The translations under genes and the position numbers were made by a program. From Pseudomonas khorasanensis (GTDB taxonomy: Bacteria > Pseudomonadota > Gammaproteobacteria > Pseudomonadales > Pseudomonadaceae): a stretch of 64,000 nt of DNA. The notes below the pieces were generated by a model. The model did no database searches. It was not told where the DNA came from and worked only from the letters and a program-made list of their open reading frames with translations. The stretch is from the NCBI RefSeq assembly GCF_014268505.2, contig NZ_JABWQP020000001.1:868001-932000 (forward strand), written 5' to 3'. Positions 25,597 to 33,334 of this stretch are shown in pieces. Every line of letters begins with the position of its first letter. Position 1 is the stretch's first letter.

Positions 25597-26604
25597 ATGT
25601 CCCAACTTGAGATCCGCTCCGAGCGGTGCAAACTACCCAAAGTATTCTGGCAAGCGATAGAGCGACTGGGCCTCAGGCCGGTGGCGGTTCAACAACACGC
25701 GCAATTGCCAACCGACCTTCACCTGCACGACGCCGTGGTCACGATCCACCAACTATTTGCTGTTTGGCGGGCCATTGAGGCGTTGTCTGCAGACCCGGCT
25801 TTCGCCATAAAAATGGTCCGCGATACGCCCAGCGGGAAACACAAACTGGCGTTTCTCGCCGCGTTATATGCCGCCGATTATCACGAAGGAGTGGCAAGGT
25901 ATTCCCGCTTCATGCGCCTATGCAGCCCCGACCGGATTTGTGTCGATGAGCGTGACGGCGAGGTGTCGTTCACTATTCTTTGGCCGGCTGGCAGTGGCCC
26001 GCAGCCTCATCTCGCGGTGGAGGCGTGTTTTGCTTTTGTGCTGGAGCTCGGTCGGCGAGGCACGGGGAAGCACTTGGTGCCCCTGACAGTAAGCCTGCGA
26101 CGCTCGGAACAAAACCTGGAAACCCATGCGCATTATTTCGGCTGTCCCATTCGCTATGGCGCAGTTCGTGATCAACTGACAATGAGTGCCAGCGACTTGA
26201 GCCTGCCGTTTCTTGAACATAACCCGGAAATGCTGCACGTCTTGACCCCTGGCATGACGGCCGCCTTGCACGAGATCTGGGCGCCAGCCGGATTCCGTGA
26301 GCAGGCAATCGGATTACTGAAACGAGCGTTGGCGGACGGACGGCCAACCCTGCAGCACTTGGCTCAAAAGCTTCTGCAAAGTGAACGGACGCTGCAACGA
26401 CGGTTGGCGGCAGAGGGCACAACGTTCAGCGAGCTGCTCAATGAGGCACGACGCCAAGTGGGCTTTCACTTGCTTGCTGATACAAGTCTTGAACTGAAAG
26501 AAGTGGCCTATCTACTCGGGTACGAGGACGCCAATTCTTACTTTCGGGCCTTCCGGCAATGGGAAAAGATTTCGCCTGGCGAATGGCGACGTGTTAACTC
26601 ATAA
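25597..26604 (+). CDS. AraC-family regulator (arabinose-binding-domain type)
   Basis: 335 residues. The N-terminal Arabinose_bd-type effector domain covers about 20-210. The C-terminal HTH has RPTLQHLAQKLLQSERTLQR and then LELKEVAYLLGYEDANSYFR, the usual two-helix pattern, ending WEKISPGEWRR. It is divergent from the glutathione transferase gene, its most likely target. This OruR/ArgR-like subgroup often controls catabolic or oxidoreductase genes. Confidence 0.85.
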   Translation: MSQLEIRSERCKLPKVFWQAIERLGLRPVAVQQHAQLPTDLHLHDAVVTIHQLFAVWRAIEALSADPAFAIKMVRDTPSGKHKLAFLAALYAADYHEGVARYSRFMRLCSPDRICVDERDGEVSFTILWPAGSGPQPHLAVEACFAFVLELGRRGTGKHLVPLTVSLRRSEQNLETHAHYFGCPIRYGAVRDQLTMSASDLSLPFLEHNPEMLHVLTPGMTAALHEIWAPAGFREQAIGLLKRALADGRPTLQHLAQKLLQSERTLQRRLAAEGTTFSELLNEARRQVGFHLLADTSLELKEVAYLLGYEDANSYFRAFRQWEKISPGEWRRVNS

Positions 26605-26821
26605 GCCTTAGGGGAGAAACTGCTAGCCCCTGTCGGCAGCGACCGTGATCGTCGGCTACCGGACGCTGCCTTCTGACTGCAGTCAATGCAACCACCGCGC
26701 TCTGCTTTGCCTGATCTGATTAACGAGAGCGTAACGGTGTCAGAAGGACGGGGTTGCGGAAATGAGCGAAAGATGCGGAAACGATACAGAAAGGGAGAGG
26801 CAAAATTCCTGAACGCCAGAA

Positions 26822-26855
26822 ACGACAAAGCCCTGAATAATCAGGGCTTTGTCGT
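26822..26855 (-). terminator. Long perfect hairpin terminator after tRNA-Ser
   Basis: ACGACAAAGCCCTGA-ATAA-TCAGGGCTTTGTCGT: 15 bp of perfect stem and a 4-nt loop, just past the tRNA 3' end on the minus strand. It could also stop transcription from the AraC side. Bases 26605-26821 hold no gene; a GGCAGCG/CGCTGCC stem is present near 26636-26671. Confidence 0.85.
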
Positions 26856-26862
26856 ATAAAGA

Positions 26863-26950
26863 TGGCGGAGGCGATGGGATTCGAACTCATGGACCTGTTA
26901 CAGTCGACGGTTTTCAAGACCGTTGCCTTAAACCACTCGGCCACACCTCC
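26863..26950 (-). tRNA. tRNA-Ser(UGA)
   Basis: 88 nt including an encoded CCA. The acceptor stem is GGAGGTG with CGCCTCC, discriminator G. The anticodon loop CTTGAAA (anticodon TGA, complement of 26914-26916) sits on a CGGT/ACCG stem, followed by a long class II variable arm (CGACTGTAACAGGTC) and the T loop GTTCGAATC. Decodes UCA and related serine codons. Confidence 0.97.
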
Positions 26951-27073
26951 GTTTGCGTTGCGGGCGCCATAATACCTGAATGAAACACACTGTCAAACTC
27001 TCTGCATGGCTTGTTACAGAGCGTCTGTTATGATCTTTGCGACTGAACGTTTCAAACCAACAGGAGTGTCGCC

Positions 27074-27745
27074 ATGCGCGATCAGGATTACGCAGTTAAT
27101 AACAGCGTGCAGGCTGAGCAGCTAGAGGTTAGCCGCGTCCTGCGCAACACTTATGGTCTACTGGCTCTGACCCTCGCATTCAGCGGCGTGATGGCCTTCG
27201 TGGCCCAGCAGATGCGTGTCGGCTACCCGAACATTTTCGTGGTGCTGATCGGCTTCTACGGGCTGTTCTTCCTCACCAACAAACTCCGTGATTCCGCGTG
27301 GGGCCTGGTATCCGCCTTTGCGTTGACCGGTTTCATGGGTTTTCTGCTCGGCCCGATCCTCAACCGTTACCTGGGCATGCAGGGCGGCGCTGAAGTCGTC
27401 AGCTCGGCGTTCGCCATGACTGCGCTGGTGTTCGGTGGTCTGTCGGCTTACGTGTTGATCTCGCGAAAGGACATGAGCTTCCTCAGCGGTTTCATTACCG
27501 CCGGGTTCTTCGTGTTGCTGGGCGCGGTTGTCGCGAGCTTCTTCTTCCAGATCAGCGGCCTGCAGTTGGCGATCAGCGCTGGCTTCGTGCTGTTCTCGTC
27601 GGTCTGCATTCTGTTCCAGACCAGCGCGATCATCCACGGCGGCGAGCGCAACTACATCATGGCGACCGTCAGCCTGTATGTATCGATCTACAACCTGTTC
27701 GTCAGCCTGTTGCAACTGTTTGGCATCATGAGCCGCGACGACTGA
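27074..27745 (+). CDS. BI-1/YccA-family inner-membrane protein
   Basis: 223 residues with seven hydrophobic segments from residue 28 on, and the Bax-inhibitor-1/YccA pattern (VLRNTYGLLALTLAFSG at the front, VSLYVSIYNLFVSLLQLFG at the end). Family members modulate membrane proteolysis (YccA inhibits FtsH in E. coli) or leak calcium. An AGGAG lies 7 nt upstream, and a strong terminator follows. Single-gene unit. Confidence 0.87.
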   Translation: MRDQDYAVNNSVQAEQLEVSRVLRNTYGLLALTLAFSGVMAFVAQQMRVGYPNIFVVLIGFYGLFFLTNKLRDSAWGLVSAFALTGFMGFLLGPILNRYLGMQGGAEVVSSAFAMTALVFGGLSAYVLISRKDMSFLSGFITAGFFVLLGAVVASFFFQISGLQLAISAGFVLFSSVCILFQTSAIIHGGERNYIMATVSLYVSIYNLFVSLLQLFGIMSRDD

Positions 27746-27762
27746 TAGTAACTGCTGCATTG

Positions 27763-27787
27763 AAAAACCCGCTTCGGCGGGTTTTTT
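27763..27787 (+). terminator. Rho-independent terminator after the BI-1/YccA gene
   Basis: AAAAACCCGC-TTCG-GCGGGTTTTTT: perfect stem, UUCG tetraloop and six T. Confidence 0.95.
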
Positions 27788-27810
27788 ATCGTCTGCAAAA
27801 AAGTGCTGGC

Positions 27811-28140
27811 TCAGTTGATCACGATGCTGCCATCCACCTGTTGGCGGTAGATCGTGTAGGGCAGCAGCAAGGTATCCAGTGCGCCGGACACCACGGCATC
27901 AATCAGCACCACCGGAATCGCCGCGTTGCGGTGATCATCTGGATCGACGCCTGAGGCCAGCGGCGCATTCAGCGTGCAGAAATCATAGGCGAGGCCGCTG
28001 TAAATTCTCGGCACCGCGCCGCAATAACTTTTATGTTGCTTGAGTCCGTCAACGGCAGCCTGATCATTGCGCGCCACCGTCTGAATCGTGCCACAACCGC
28101 CGAGCAACACGGCCGCCAGCATCATTAACCGAATCTTCAT
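27811..28140 (-). CDS. YceK/YidQ-type small lipoprotein
   Basis: 109 residues from ATG 28140, with AAGGA upstream. The lipobox LGGC follows a short signal (MKIRLMMLAAVLLGGC). The body YSGLAYDFCTLNAPLASG...VVLIDAVVSGALDTLLLPYTIYRQ matches the YceK/YidQ (DUF1375) family of outer-membrane lipoproteins of unknown role. Convergent with the BI-1 gene and sharing its terminator region. Confidence 0.78.
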   Translation of the reverse strand: MKIRLMMLAAVLLGGCGTIQTVARNDQAAVDGLKQHKSYCGAVPRIYSGLAYDFCTLNAPLASGVDPDDHRNAAIPVVLIDAVVSGALDTLLLPYTIYRQQVDGSIVIN

Positions 28141-28198
28141 ACCGCCATTCCTTAGCCGTGAAAAACCACAATCTACCCCGAAGAAGGGCAAAAGGCAC

Positions 28199-28636
28199 CT
28201 AGGCCATGGGTGGCAATCGCCGCTTGACCGGGGTCTTTTTGACGATCGCCGTATTGGTTTCGGCCAGGGTATTCAAGCGGTCGAGCAGAACGTCGAGCTG
28301 CTCCATCGAACGCACGTGCAGGCGGGCGATAAAGCAGTCTTCGCCCGTGACTTTGTCGCATTCGGTGAACTCCGGAATCGCCATGATCTGCCGCTCCACT
28401 TCCTGCAATTGGCCCGGCAGCGGGCGTATCCGAACGATCGCCTGCAATTGGTAGCCAAAACATTTCGGATCGATTTCCACGGTGTAGCCCTTGAGCACGC
28501 CGCGTTCTTCCAGGCGCCGCAGCCGCTCGGCTACGCTCGGCGAAGACAAACCGCTGATCTGCGCCAGCGCTTTGAGTGAGCGTCGCGAGTCTTCCATCAG
28601 GGCGCTGATGAGGATTTGGTCGATATCGTCAGTCAT
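28199..28636 (-). CDS. Lrp/AsnC-family regulator
   Basis: 145 residues from ATG 28636. N-terminal HTH (LISALMEDSRRSLKALAQIS, then GLSSPSVAERLRRLEERGVL) and C-terminal RAM ligand-binding domain (VRIRPLPGQLQEVERQIMAI...DCFIARLHVRSMEQL). It is divergent from an EamA-type exporter gene, a common pairing in which the regulator senses an amino acid and turns on its efflux pump. Confidence 0.9.
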   Translation of the reverse strand: MTDDIDQILISALMEDSRRSLKALAQISGLSSPSVAERLRRLEERGVLKGYTVEIDPKCFGYQLQAIVRIRPLPGQLQEVERQIMAIPEFTECDKVTGEDCFIARLHVRSMEQLDVLLDRLNTLAETNTAIVKKTPVKRRLPPMA

Positions 28637-28784
28637 CTGAATAGTCCCGATTAGGCGATGAGTACAAAACACCCCCGATAAAAAAGGCAAAAACCGAGTT
28701 TAGCCTGCTTTATGCGCTGGAGTAGCTCGCCATGCGATTGGCATACTTTTGCCATGCCCACGCCACAGACTCAGGAGATAAATG

Positions 28785-29678
28785 ATGGACAATGCAATCC
28801 GTCGCGGCTCATTGGAAATGACCGCCGCCATGCTGATCTCGGGGACGATCGGCTGGTTCGTGCTGGTGTCCGGGCAGCCAGTGCTGGACGTGGTGTTCTG
28901 GCGCTGCGTGTTTGGCGCTGGCACGTTGCTGCTGATTTGCGCCGCCTTCGGTTTTTTGCGCCCGGGAATTCTGAGCCGCACGACGTTCCTGCTGGCCGTG
29001 CTCAGCGGGATGGCGATTGTCGGAAACTGGGTGCTGTTGTTCGCGTCCTATTCACGCGCCTCGATTGCCATCGGCACAGCGGTCTATAACGTGCAGCCCT
29101 TCATGCTGGTGGGGCTGGCCGCGTTGTTCCTTGGCGAAAAAATCACCTTGCAGAAGCTGTTCTGGCTGGCGGTTTCGTTCGCGGGCATGCTGGCGATCGT
29201 GAGTGCCCATGGCACACAGGGCGCGAGTGGTAACGACTACCTGTCGGGAATCGCCCTGGCGTTGGGCGCGGCGTTTCTCTATGCGATTGCCGCGTTGATC
29301 ATCAAGCGCCTGACCGGGACGCCACCGCATCTGATCGCATTGATTCAGGTCTGCACCGGGGTGCTATTGCTCGCGCCGTTCGCCAACTTCGATGCGCTGC
29401 CTCAAGGCGCCAACGCCTGGGCCAGTCTGTTGGCGCTGGGCATCGTTCATACGGGGTTGATGTACGTGTTGCTGTACGGCGCCATTCAAAAGTTGCCCAC
29501 CGCGTTGACCGGCGCGCTGTCATTCATCTACCCGATCGCAGCGATTTTCGTAGACTGGTTCGCTTTCGGCCACCAACTGGAACTGCTGCAATGGGTCGGC
29601 GTGGCGGCAATCCTGCTCGCCGCCGCCGGCATGCAGCAAGGTTGGGGCTGGAAGGCCCGGCGGCTGGTGGCGCAGTAA
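28785..29678 (+). CDS. EamA/DMT-family exporter
   Basis: 297 residues with ten hydrophobic segments in two EamA repeats (about 10-135 and 150-290). The pattern SFIYPIAAIFVDWFAFGHQL near the end is typical of YddG-like amino-acid or aromatic exporters. ATG 28785 is preferred over 28782 because AGGAG at 28773-28777 is 7 nt away. Divergent from the Lrp-type regulator. The substrate is unknown. Confidence 0.87.
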   Translation: MDNAIRRGSLEMTAAMLISGTIGWFVLVSGQPVLDVVFWRCVFGAGTLLLICAAFGFLRPGILSRTTFLLAVLSGMAIVGNWVLLFASYSRASIAIGTAVYNVQPFMLVGLAALFLGEKITLQKLFWLAVSFAGMLAIVSAHGTQGASGNDYLSGIALALGAAFLYAIAALIIKRLTGTPPHLIALIQVCTGVLLLAPFANFDALPQGANAWASLLALGIVHTGLMYVLLYGAIQKLPTALTGALSFIYPIAAIFVDWFAFGHQLELLQWVGVAAILLAAAGMQQGWGWKARRLVAQ

Positions 29679-29681
29679 GGG

Positions 29682-30755
29682 TCAGATGTTCCAGCGTGGC
29701 GCGGCTTTGGCCAGGCGCTGGCGCATTTCGCCGATATTGGCCGCCAGTTGCCGGGTCAGCATGCGGTAGCCGTCCAGCGTGTTGAAAACTGGCGCGTCTG
29801 GACTCGCATCCGGTAATTCCACGGGCCGTTCCAGTCGTTGAGCGGCGCCGGTTTTCAATGCGCGGGCCATGCCGACCAGTTGTACGCGAATCTGCCGATG
29901 CTCGGCCTTGAGCCCCGTTTGAAAATGGGCCAAGGCCTGAGGGTCGCTGACATTGGGTCGGATATTGCCGAGAATTTCCAGCGTGCTGATGCACATGCGC
30001 AGGTTACGTTGAATCGCATCCAGCTCGGTCATGGACATCTTCACTTCCTTTGACACCGATGGCATGAGCGAGCGCAATTGCACCATGGCTGCGCCCAGCT
30101 TGCTCATCAGGCGCACATGCTCGTCAGCGCTGACCGGTTCACCGCTGATAATCCGGCCATACACCGTGGCGCAATCGCGCAAGGCGTCGGCGAGGTTGTA
30201 GCGCCACGAATACACAGCGTACAGCGGCAAGGCGAACGAGAAGGCCAGGGCCAGGGCGATGCCGATCAGAATATCGACCCCACGCCACAAGCCATCGGTG
30301 ATCGGGTTATCGCCGTGCCCGGCGACAATGAACACGGTGATTGCCGAGAGCAGGGCGGTATAGCCGCCCTTGCCGATGGCGTGATAGGAGAAAAATCCGC
30401 AGACCACGGCCATCGAAAAGTAGGTCAGCCACGGCATGTCGAGCCAGGCGTGCTGCGCCACCAGCAATAATCCGACACCGGCACCGATCAGGGTGCCTAT
30501 GGCGCGCTCGGCGGCTTTCTTGCCGATATTGCCGTGGTGCTGCAAACCGCCGATCACCACCAACATGGTCACCGACGCCCATTCGCCGTGGGGCAGGTTG
30601 ATGCCGGTAGTCAGCAGGATCGTCGCCAGCAACCCCAGTGCCACCCGCACCGAGTGGATCAATCGCGCATGTCGATAGCGTCGGTACGGGTCCAGCAGCG
30701 GACGCAGGATTCGGCGCAACAGTGGCGGCAGTCGGTGGGTGCTGAACGTACTCAG
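29682..30755 (-). CDS. FUSC-family membrane protein (aromatic acid exporter-like)
   Basis: About 345-357 residues. Six hydrophobic segments cover 30-185, with the FUSC motif region LPHGEWASVTMLVVIGGLQ and GTLIGAGVGLLLV, then a cytoplasmic helical domain to the C-terminus. Family relatives (YeeA, AaeB) are linked to toxic-compound efflux. The start is uncertain: a GAGGA stands 7 nt before an in-frame CTG (30755), giving LSTFSTHRLPPLLRRIL, and the next in-frame option is TTG at 30719 without a good ribosome site. It follows the aldehyde dehydrogenase gene by 13 bp, so the two are likely cotranscribed. Confidence 0.8.
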   Translation of the reverse strand: MSTFSTHRLPPLLRRILRPLLDPYRRYRHARLIHSVRVALGLLATILLTTGINLPHGEWASVTMLVVIGGLQHHGNIGKKAAERAIGTLIGAGVGLLLVAQHAWLDMPWLTYFSMAVVCGFFSYHAIGKGGYTALLSAITVFIVAGHGDNPITDGLWRGVDILIGIALALAFSFALPLYAVYSWRYNLADALRDCATVYGRIISGEPVSADEHVRLMSKLGAAMVQLRSLMPSVSKEVKMSMTELDAIQRNLRMCISTLEILGNIRPNVSDPQALAHFQTGLKAEHRQIRVQLVGMARALKTGAAQRLERPVELPDASPDAPVFNTLDGYRMLTRQLAANIGEMRQRLAKAAPRWNI

Positions 30756-30768
30756 TGCAAGGTCCTCG

Positions 30769-32394
30769 TCAGAAGATGTAATCGGTAGTCAGGAAGCTCG
30801 AATCACGCCCGCGAATAATCTCGCTGATCAGGTCCTTGTTGCTGTCCTGATATTTGGTCGCCACCAGTGTGCGGATCGAAAACACTCGCAACGCATCGTG
30901 TACCGACAGCGTGCCTTCGGCGGAGTTCTTGCGGCCGTTGAACGGGTAAGTGTCCGGGCCTCGCTGGCACTGGGCATTGAGGTTGATCCGCCCGACCTGG
31001 TTGGCGAAGGTGTCCACCAGCCGCCCGACGGCCACCGGGTTGGTGCCGAATATGCTCAATTGCTGGCCGAAGTCGGATTCCAGTACGTAGTCGATCACGG
31101 TGTCGAGGTGGCGGTACGGCACGATCGGCACCACCGGGCCGAACTGTTCTTCCTGGTAGACGCGCATCTGCGGGTTCACCGGGTAGAGCACCGCCGGGTA
31201 GAAGAACGAAGCAAGGGATTCGCCGCCGTTCGGGTTGACCACTCGCGCGCCTTTGCTTTGCGCATCTTCCACGAGCCCATGCAAATACTCGACCTTGCCT
31301 GACTCCGGCAGCGGCGTCAGTGCAACGCCGTTCTCCCAAGGCATGCCGGGTTTGAGCGTGGCCAGTCTGGCGTTGAATTTTTCGATGAAGCTGTCGACCA
31401 CATCTTCATGCACGAAGAGGATTTTCAGCGCGGTGCAGCGCTGGCCATTGAACGACAGCGAGCCGGTTAGCACCTCGCTGACCGCATTGTCCAGATCGAC
31501 TTCCGGCAGCACGATGCCTGGGTTCTTCGCGTCCAGTCCCAGCGCTGCACGCAAACGGTGTGGCCGTGGGTGCAGTTTCTTCAGGGCGCTGGCGGCCTTG
31601 TTGGTGCCGATAAAAGCGAAGATGTCGATCTTGCCGCTGGCCATCAGCGCGCTGACGGTTTCCCGCCCGCTGCCGTAGATCACGTTGATCACGCCGGCGG
31701 GGAAGCTGTCGCGGAACGCTTCGAGCAACGGGCGGATCAGCAGCACACCAAGCTTGGCCGGTTTGAACACCACCGTGTTACCCATGATCAACGCCGGAAT
31801 CAACGTGGTGAAGGTCTCGTTCAGCGGATAGTTGTAGGGGCCCATGCACAGCGCCACGCCGAATGGCACGCGGCGAATCTGCCCGAGCGTGTCCTGTTCG
31901 AGTTCGAAGCGGCTGGAGCGACGGTCGAGTTCTTTCAGGGCGTTGATCGTGTCGACGGTGTAGTCGCAGGTGCGATCGAACTCTTTTTCCGAGTCCTTGA
32001 GGTTCTTGCCGATCTCCCACATCAGCAGTTTCACTACGGCTTCGCGCTGCTCGCGCATGCGGCCAAGGAAGGCTTCGACGTGCTGTATGCGCTCGGCCAC
32101 GCGCAGGGTCGGCCACAGGCCCTGGCCTCGGTCATAGGCGCGGACGGCGGCATCAAGCGCGGTGAGGGCGGTGTCGGCATCGAGCAGCGGGGTGCTGCCG
32201 AGGACGATTTGTTCATTGCCATTCTCGCCGTGCAAATACACCGGGCTGCGCACGATGGCGAGAGGCCCGTCCCAACGTCGCAGCTCACCGTTCACGAGGT
32301 ATTCGCGCTGCTCGATCTGGCCGTTCAGGCGGAATTTTTCGGGGATATCACTTAATGAAGGGAAGAGGTTGCCAAGGATGTTTGCTGTGGTCAT
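30769..32394 (-). CDS. NADP-dependent glyceraldehyde-3-phosphate dehydrogenase-type aldehyde dehydrogenase (GapN-like)
   Basis: 541 residues, ALDH superfamily. GPYNYPLNETFTTLIPALIM is the usual substrate/cofactor stretch near 190, and the catalytic Cys320 lies in FNGQRCTAL. The usual general-base motif E-L-G-G-K-N reads G-L-D-A-K-N, so the Glu position (E268 in reference ALDHs, 34 residues before the Cys) is Gly286, with exactly that spacing. The protein resembles those annotated GapN in pseudomonads (irreversible oxidation of G3P to 3-phosphoglycerate with NADPH), but the odd active site makes the reaction uncertain. Start ATG 32394 looks right. Confidence 0.75.
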   Translation of the reverse strand: MTTANILGNLFPSLSDIPEKFRLNGQIEQREYLVNGELRRWDGPLAIVRSPVYLHGENGNEQIVLGSTPLLDADTALTALDAAVRAYDRGQGLWPTLRVAERIQHVEAFLGRMREQREAVVKLLMWEIGKNLKDSEKEFDRTCDYTVDTINALKELDRRSSRFELEQDTLGQIRRVPFGVALCMGPYNYPLNETFTTLIPALIMGNTVVFKPAKLGVLLIRPLLEAFRDSFPAGVINVIYGSGRETVSALMASGKIDIFAFIGTNKAASALKKLHPRPHRLRAALGLDAKNPGIVLPEVDLDNAVSEVLTGSLSFNGQRCTALKILFVHEDVVDSFIEKFNARLATLKPGMPWENGVALTPLPESGKVEYLHGLVEDAQSKGARVVNPNGGESLASFFYPAVLYPVNPQMRVYQEEQFGPVVPIVPYRHLDTVIDYVLESDFGQQLSIFGTNPVAVGRLVDTFANQVGRINLNAQCQRGPDTYPFNGRKNSAEGTLSVHDALRVFSIRTLVATKYQDSNKDLISEIIRGRDSSFLTTDYIF

Positions 32395-32481
32395 GTCGTT
32401 ACCCCGTGTCTGAGTCGGCGTGCCGATTGAAAATGTCTGTAAAGGTTATACGCCTGAATGCCCTCGGATTAACCCCGTGAA

Positions 32482-32497
32482 TGTCATGCGAATGTCA
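32482..32497 (+). promoter_or_regulatory. Pho-box-like site before the phdA/tpsB operon
   Basis: TGTCA (32482-32486) and TGTCA (32493-32497) are repeated at 11-bp spacing inside AATGTCATGCGAATGTCAC, which agrees with the PhoB box of two CTGTCAT-type half-sites. It lies about 180 bp upstream of the PhdA-like gene. Phosphate control of the syntenic P. aeruginosa pdt genes is known to me; here it is inferred. The remainder of 32395-32678 holds no gene. Confidence 0.5.
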
Positions 32498-32678
32498 CGT
32501 AAAGGCCTGCAAGGCAGCGTCGTGGAGCAGCCTCTCCATTTTCGGTAATGAAGCTTTTATGACAAAAGTTCGGTAGCACATCGCCAGTCCGGTCATGCCT
32601 GTGTAACGCGCTTGAGGGGCCCAGCAGGGCGCTTTTCACAAGCCGAAGCGGGACGCCGGGAGTGAGGCAATGGGGACT

Positions 32679-33281
32679 ATGGAACGCTACTCGAAAGTGG
32701 GCATGCAGGAACTTGACCAGCGCCTGTCGAAGATCGTCGAGGCCGCGCGCAAGAAGCCGGTTTCGGTGTACCGCTACGGCGCGCCGTGGGTCTGGATCGT
32801 CTCGCAGGATGACTGGCAGGGCGCGTTGAAAGAGGTCTCCAGCTACATTCCGCCGGGCCATTCGCTGGTGTTGTTGCGCCCGCAGATCGACGATCTGCTC
32901 GACGCCGACCGCGACCTGCTGCATGACCTCAATGCCGAACCCGGCATGCTCATTCCCGCGCAAACGGTCATGCACATCCTGCTGCTGCAATTGCTGTATT
33001 CGGTGCCCAGCGAACAGCAGCTTTATGAACAGCTTAACTACAACCTGCTGTTTCGCTGGTTCGTCGGCCTTGGCCTGAACCAGAAAGTCTGGAGTTTCAG
33101 CATCCTCAGTCGCGACATCGCCACGCTGCTCAACGAGCCGCGGGCAGTGCTGCTCATTCAGAAAATCATCGGCGAAGTGTTCTGCGGTGCCTTGCTGCAA
33201 ATGCCCGAGTTCTCTCTGAACTTCGCGCTTTTGCACACCTGGCTGGGCAAACACGCAGGCGCCGCTACGGCCGGCAACTGA
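32679..33281 (+). CDS. phdA: PhdA-like protein: Phd antitoxin domain joined to IS5-type transposase N-terminal domain
   Basis: About 200 residues. Residues 1-50 (MERYSKVGMQELDQRLSKIV...VWIVSQDDW) look like a Phd/YefM antitoxin. Residues about 100-150 (LLLQLLYSVPSEQQLYEQLN, then YNLLFRWFVGLGLN) match the N-terminal DUF772 domain of IS5-family transposases. No DDE catalytic domain and no terminal repeats are present, and no toxin gene is adjacent, so it is neither an active transposase nor a plain antitoxin. From memory, P. aeruginosa PhdA (PA0691) sits in the same place next to pdtB and acts under BfmR on biofilm lysis and DNA release. ATG 32679 is chosen over 32670 from the GAGG spacing. Confidence 0.6.
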   Translation: MERYSKVGMQELDQRLSKIVEAARKKPVSVYRYGAPWVWIVSQDDWQGALKEVSSYIPPGHSLVLLRPQIDDLLDADRDLLHDLNAEPGMLIPAQTVMHILLLQLLYSVPSEQQLYEQLNYNLLFRWFVGLGLNQKVWSFSILSRDIATLLNEPRAVLLIQKIIGEVFCGALLQMPEFSLNFALLHTWLGKHAGAATAGN

Positions 33282-33334
33282 CGCAACACAAGGCGCGCAG
33301 GCGCCAACGGGTCATCGCGAATTCAGGGGGTAGT

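Noticed and set aside
30769-32394. Long plus-strand frames opposite the aldehyde dehydrogenase
   Set aside because: Composition of shadow frames and no recognisable domain.
32679-33281. Active IS5-family transposase or toxin-antitoxin operon
   Set aside because: No DDE catalytic domain, no terminal inverted repeats and no toxin gene beside it.
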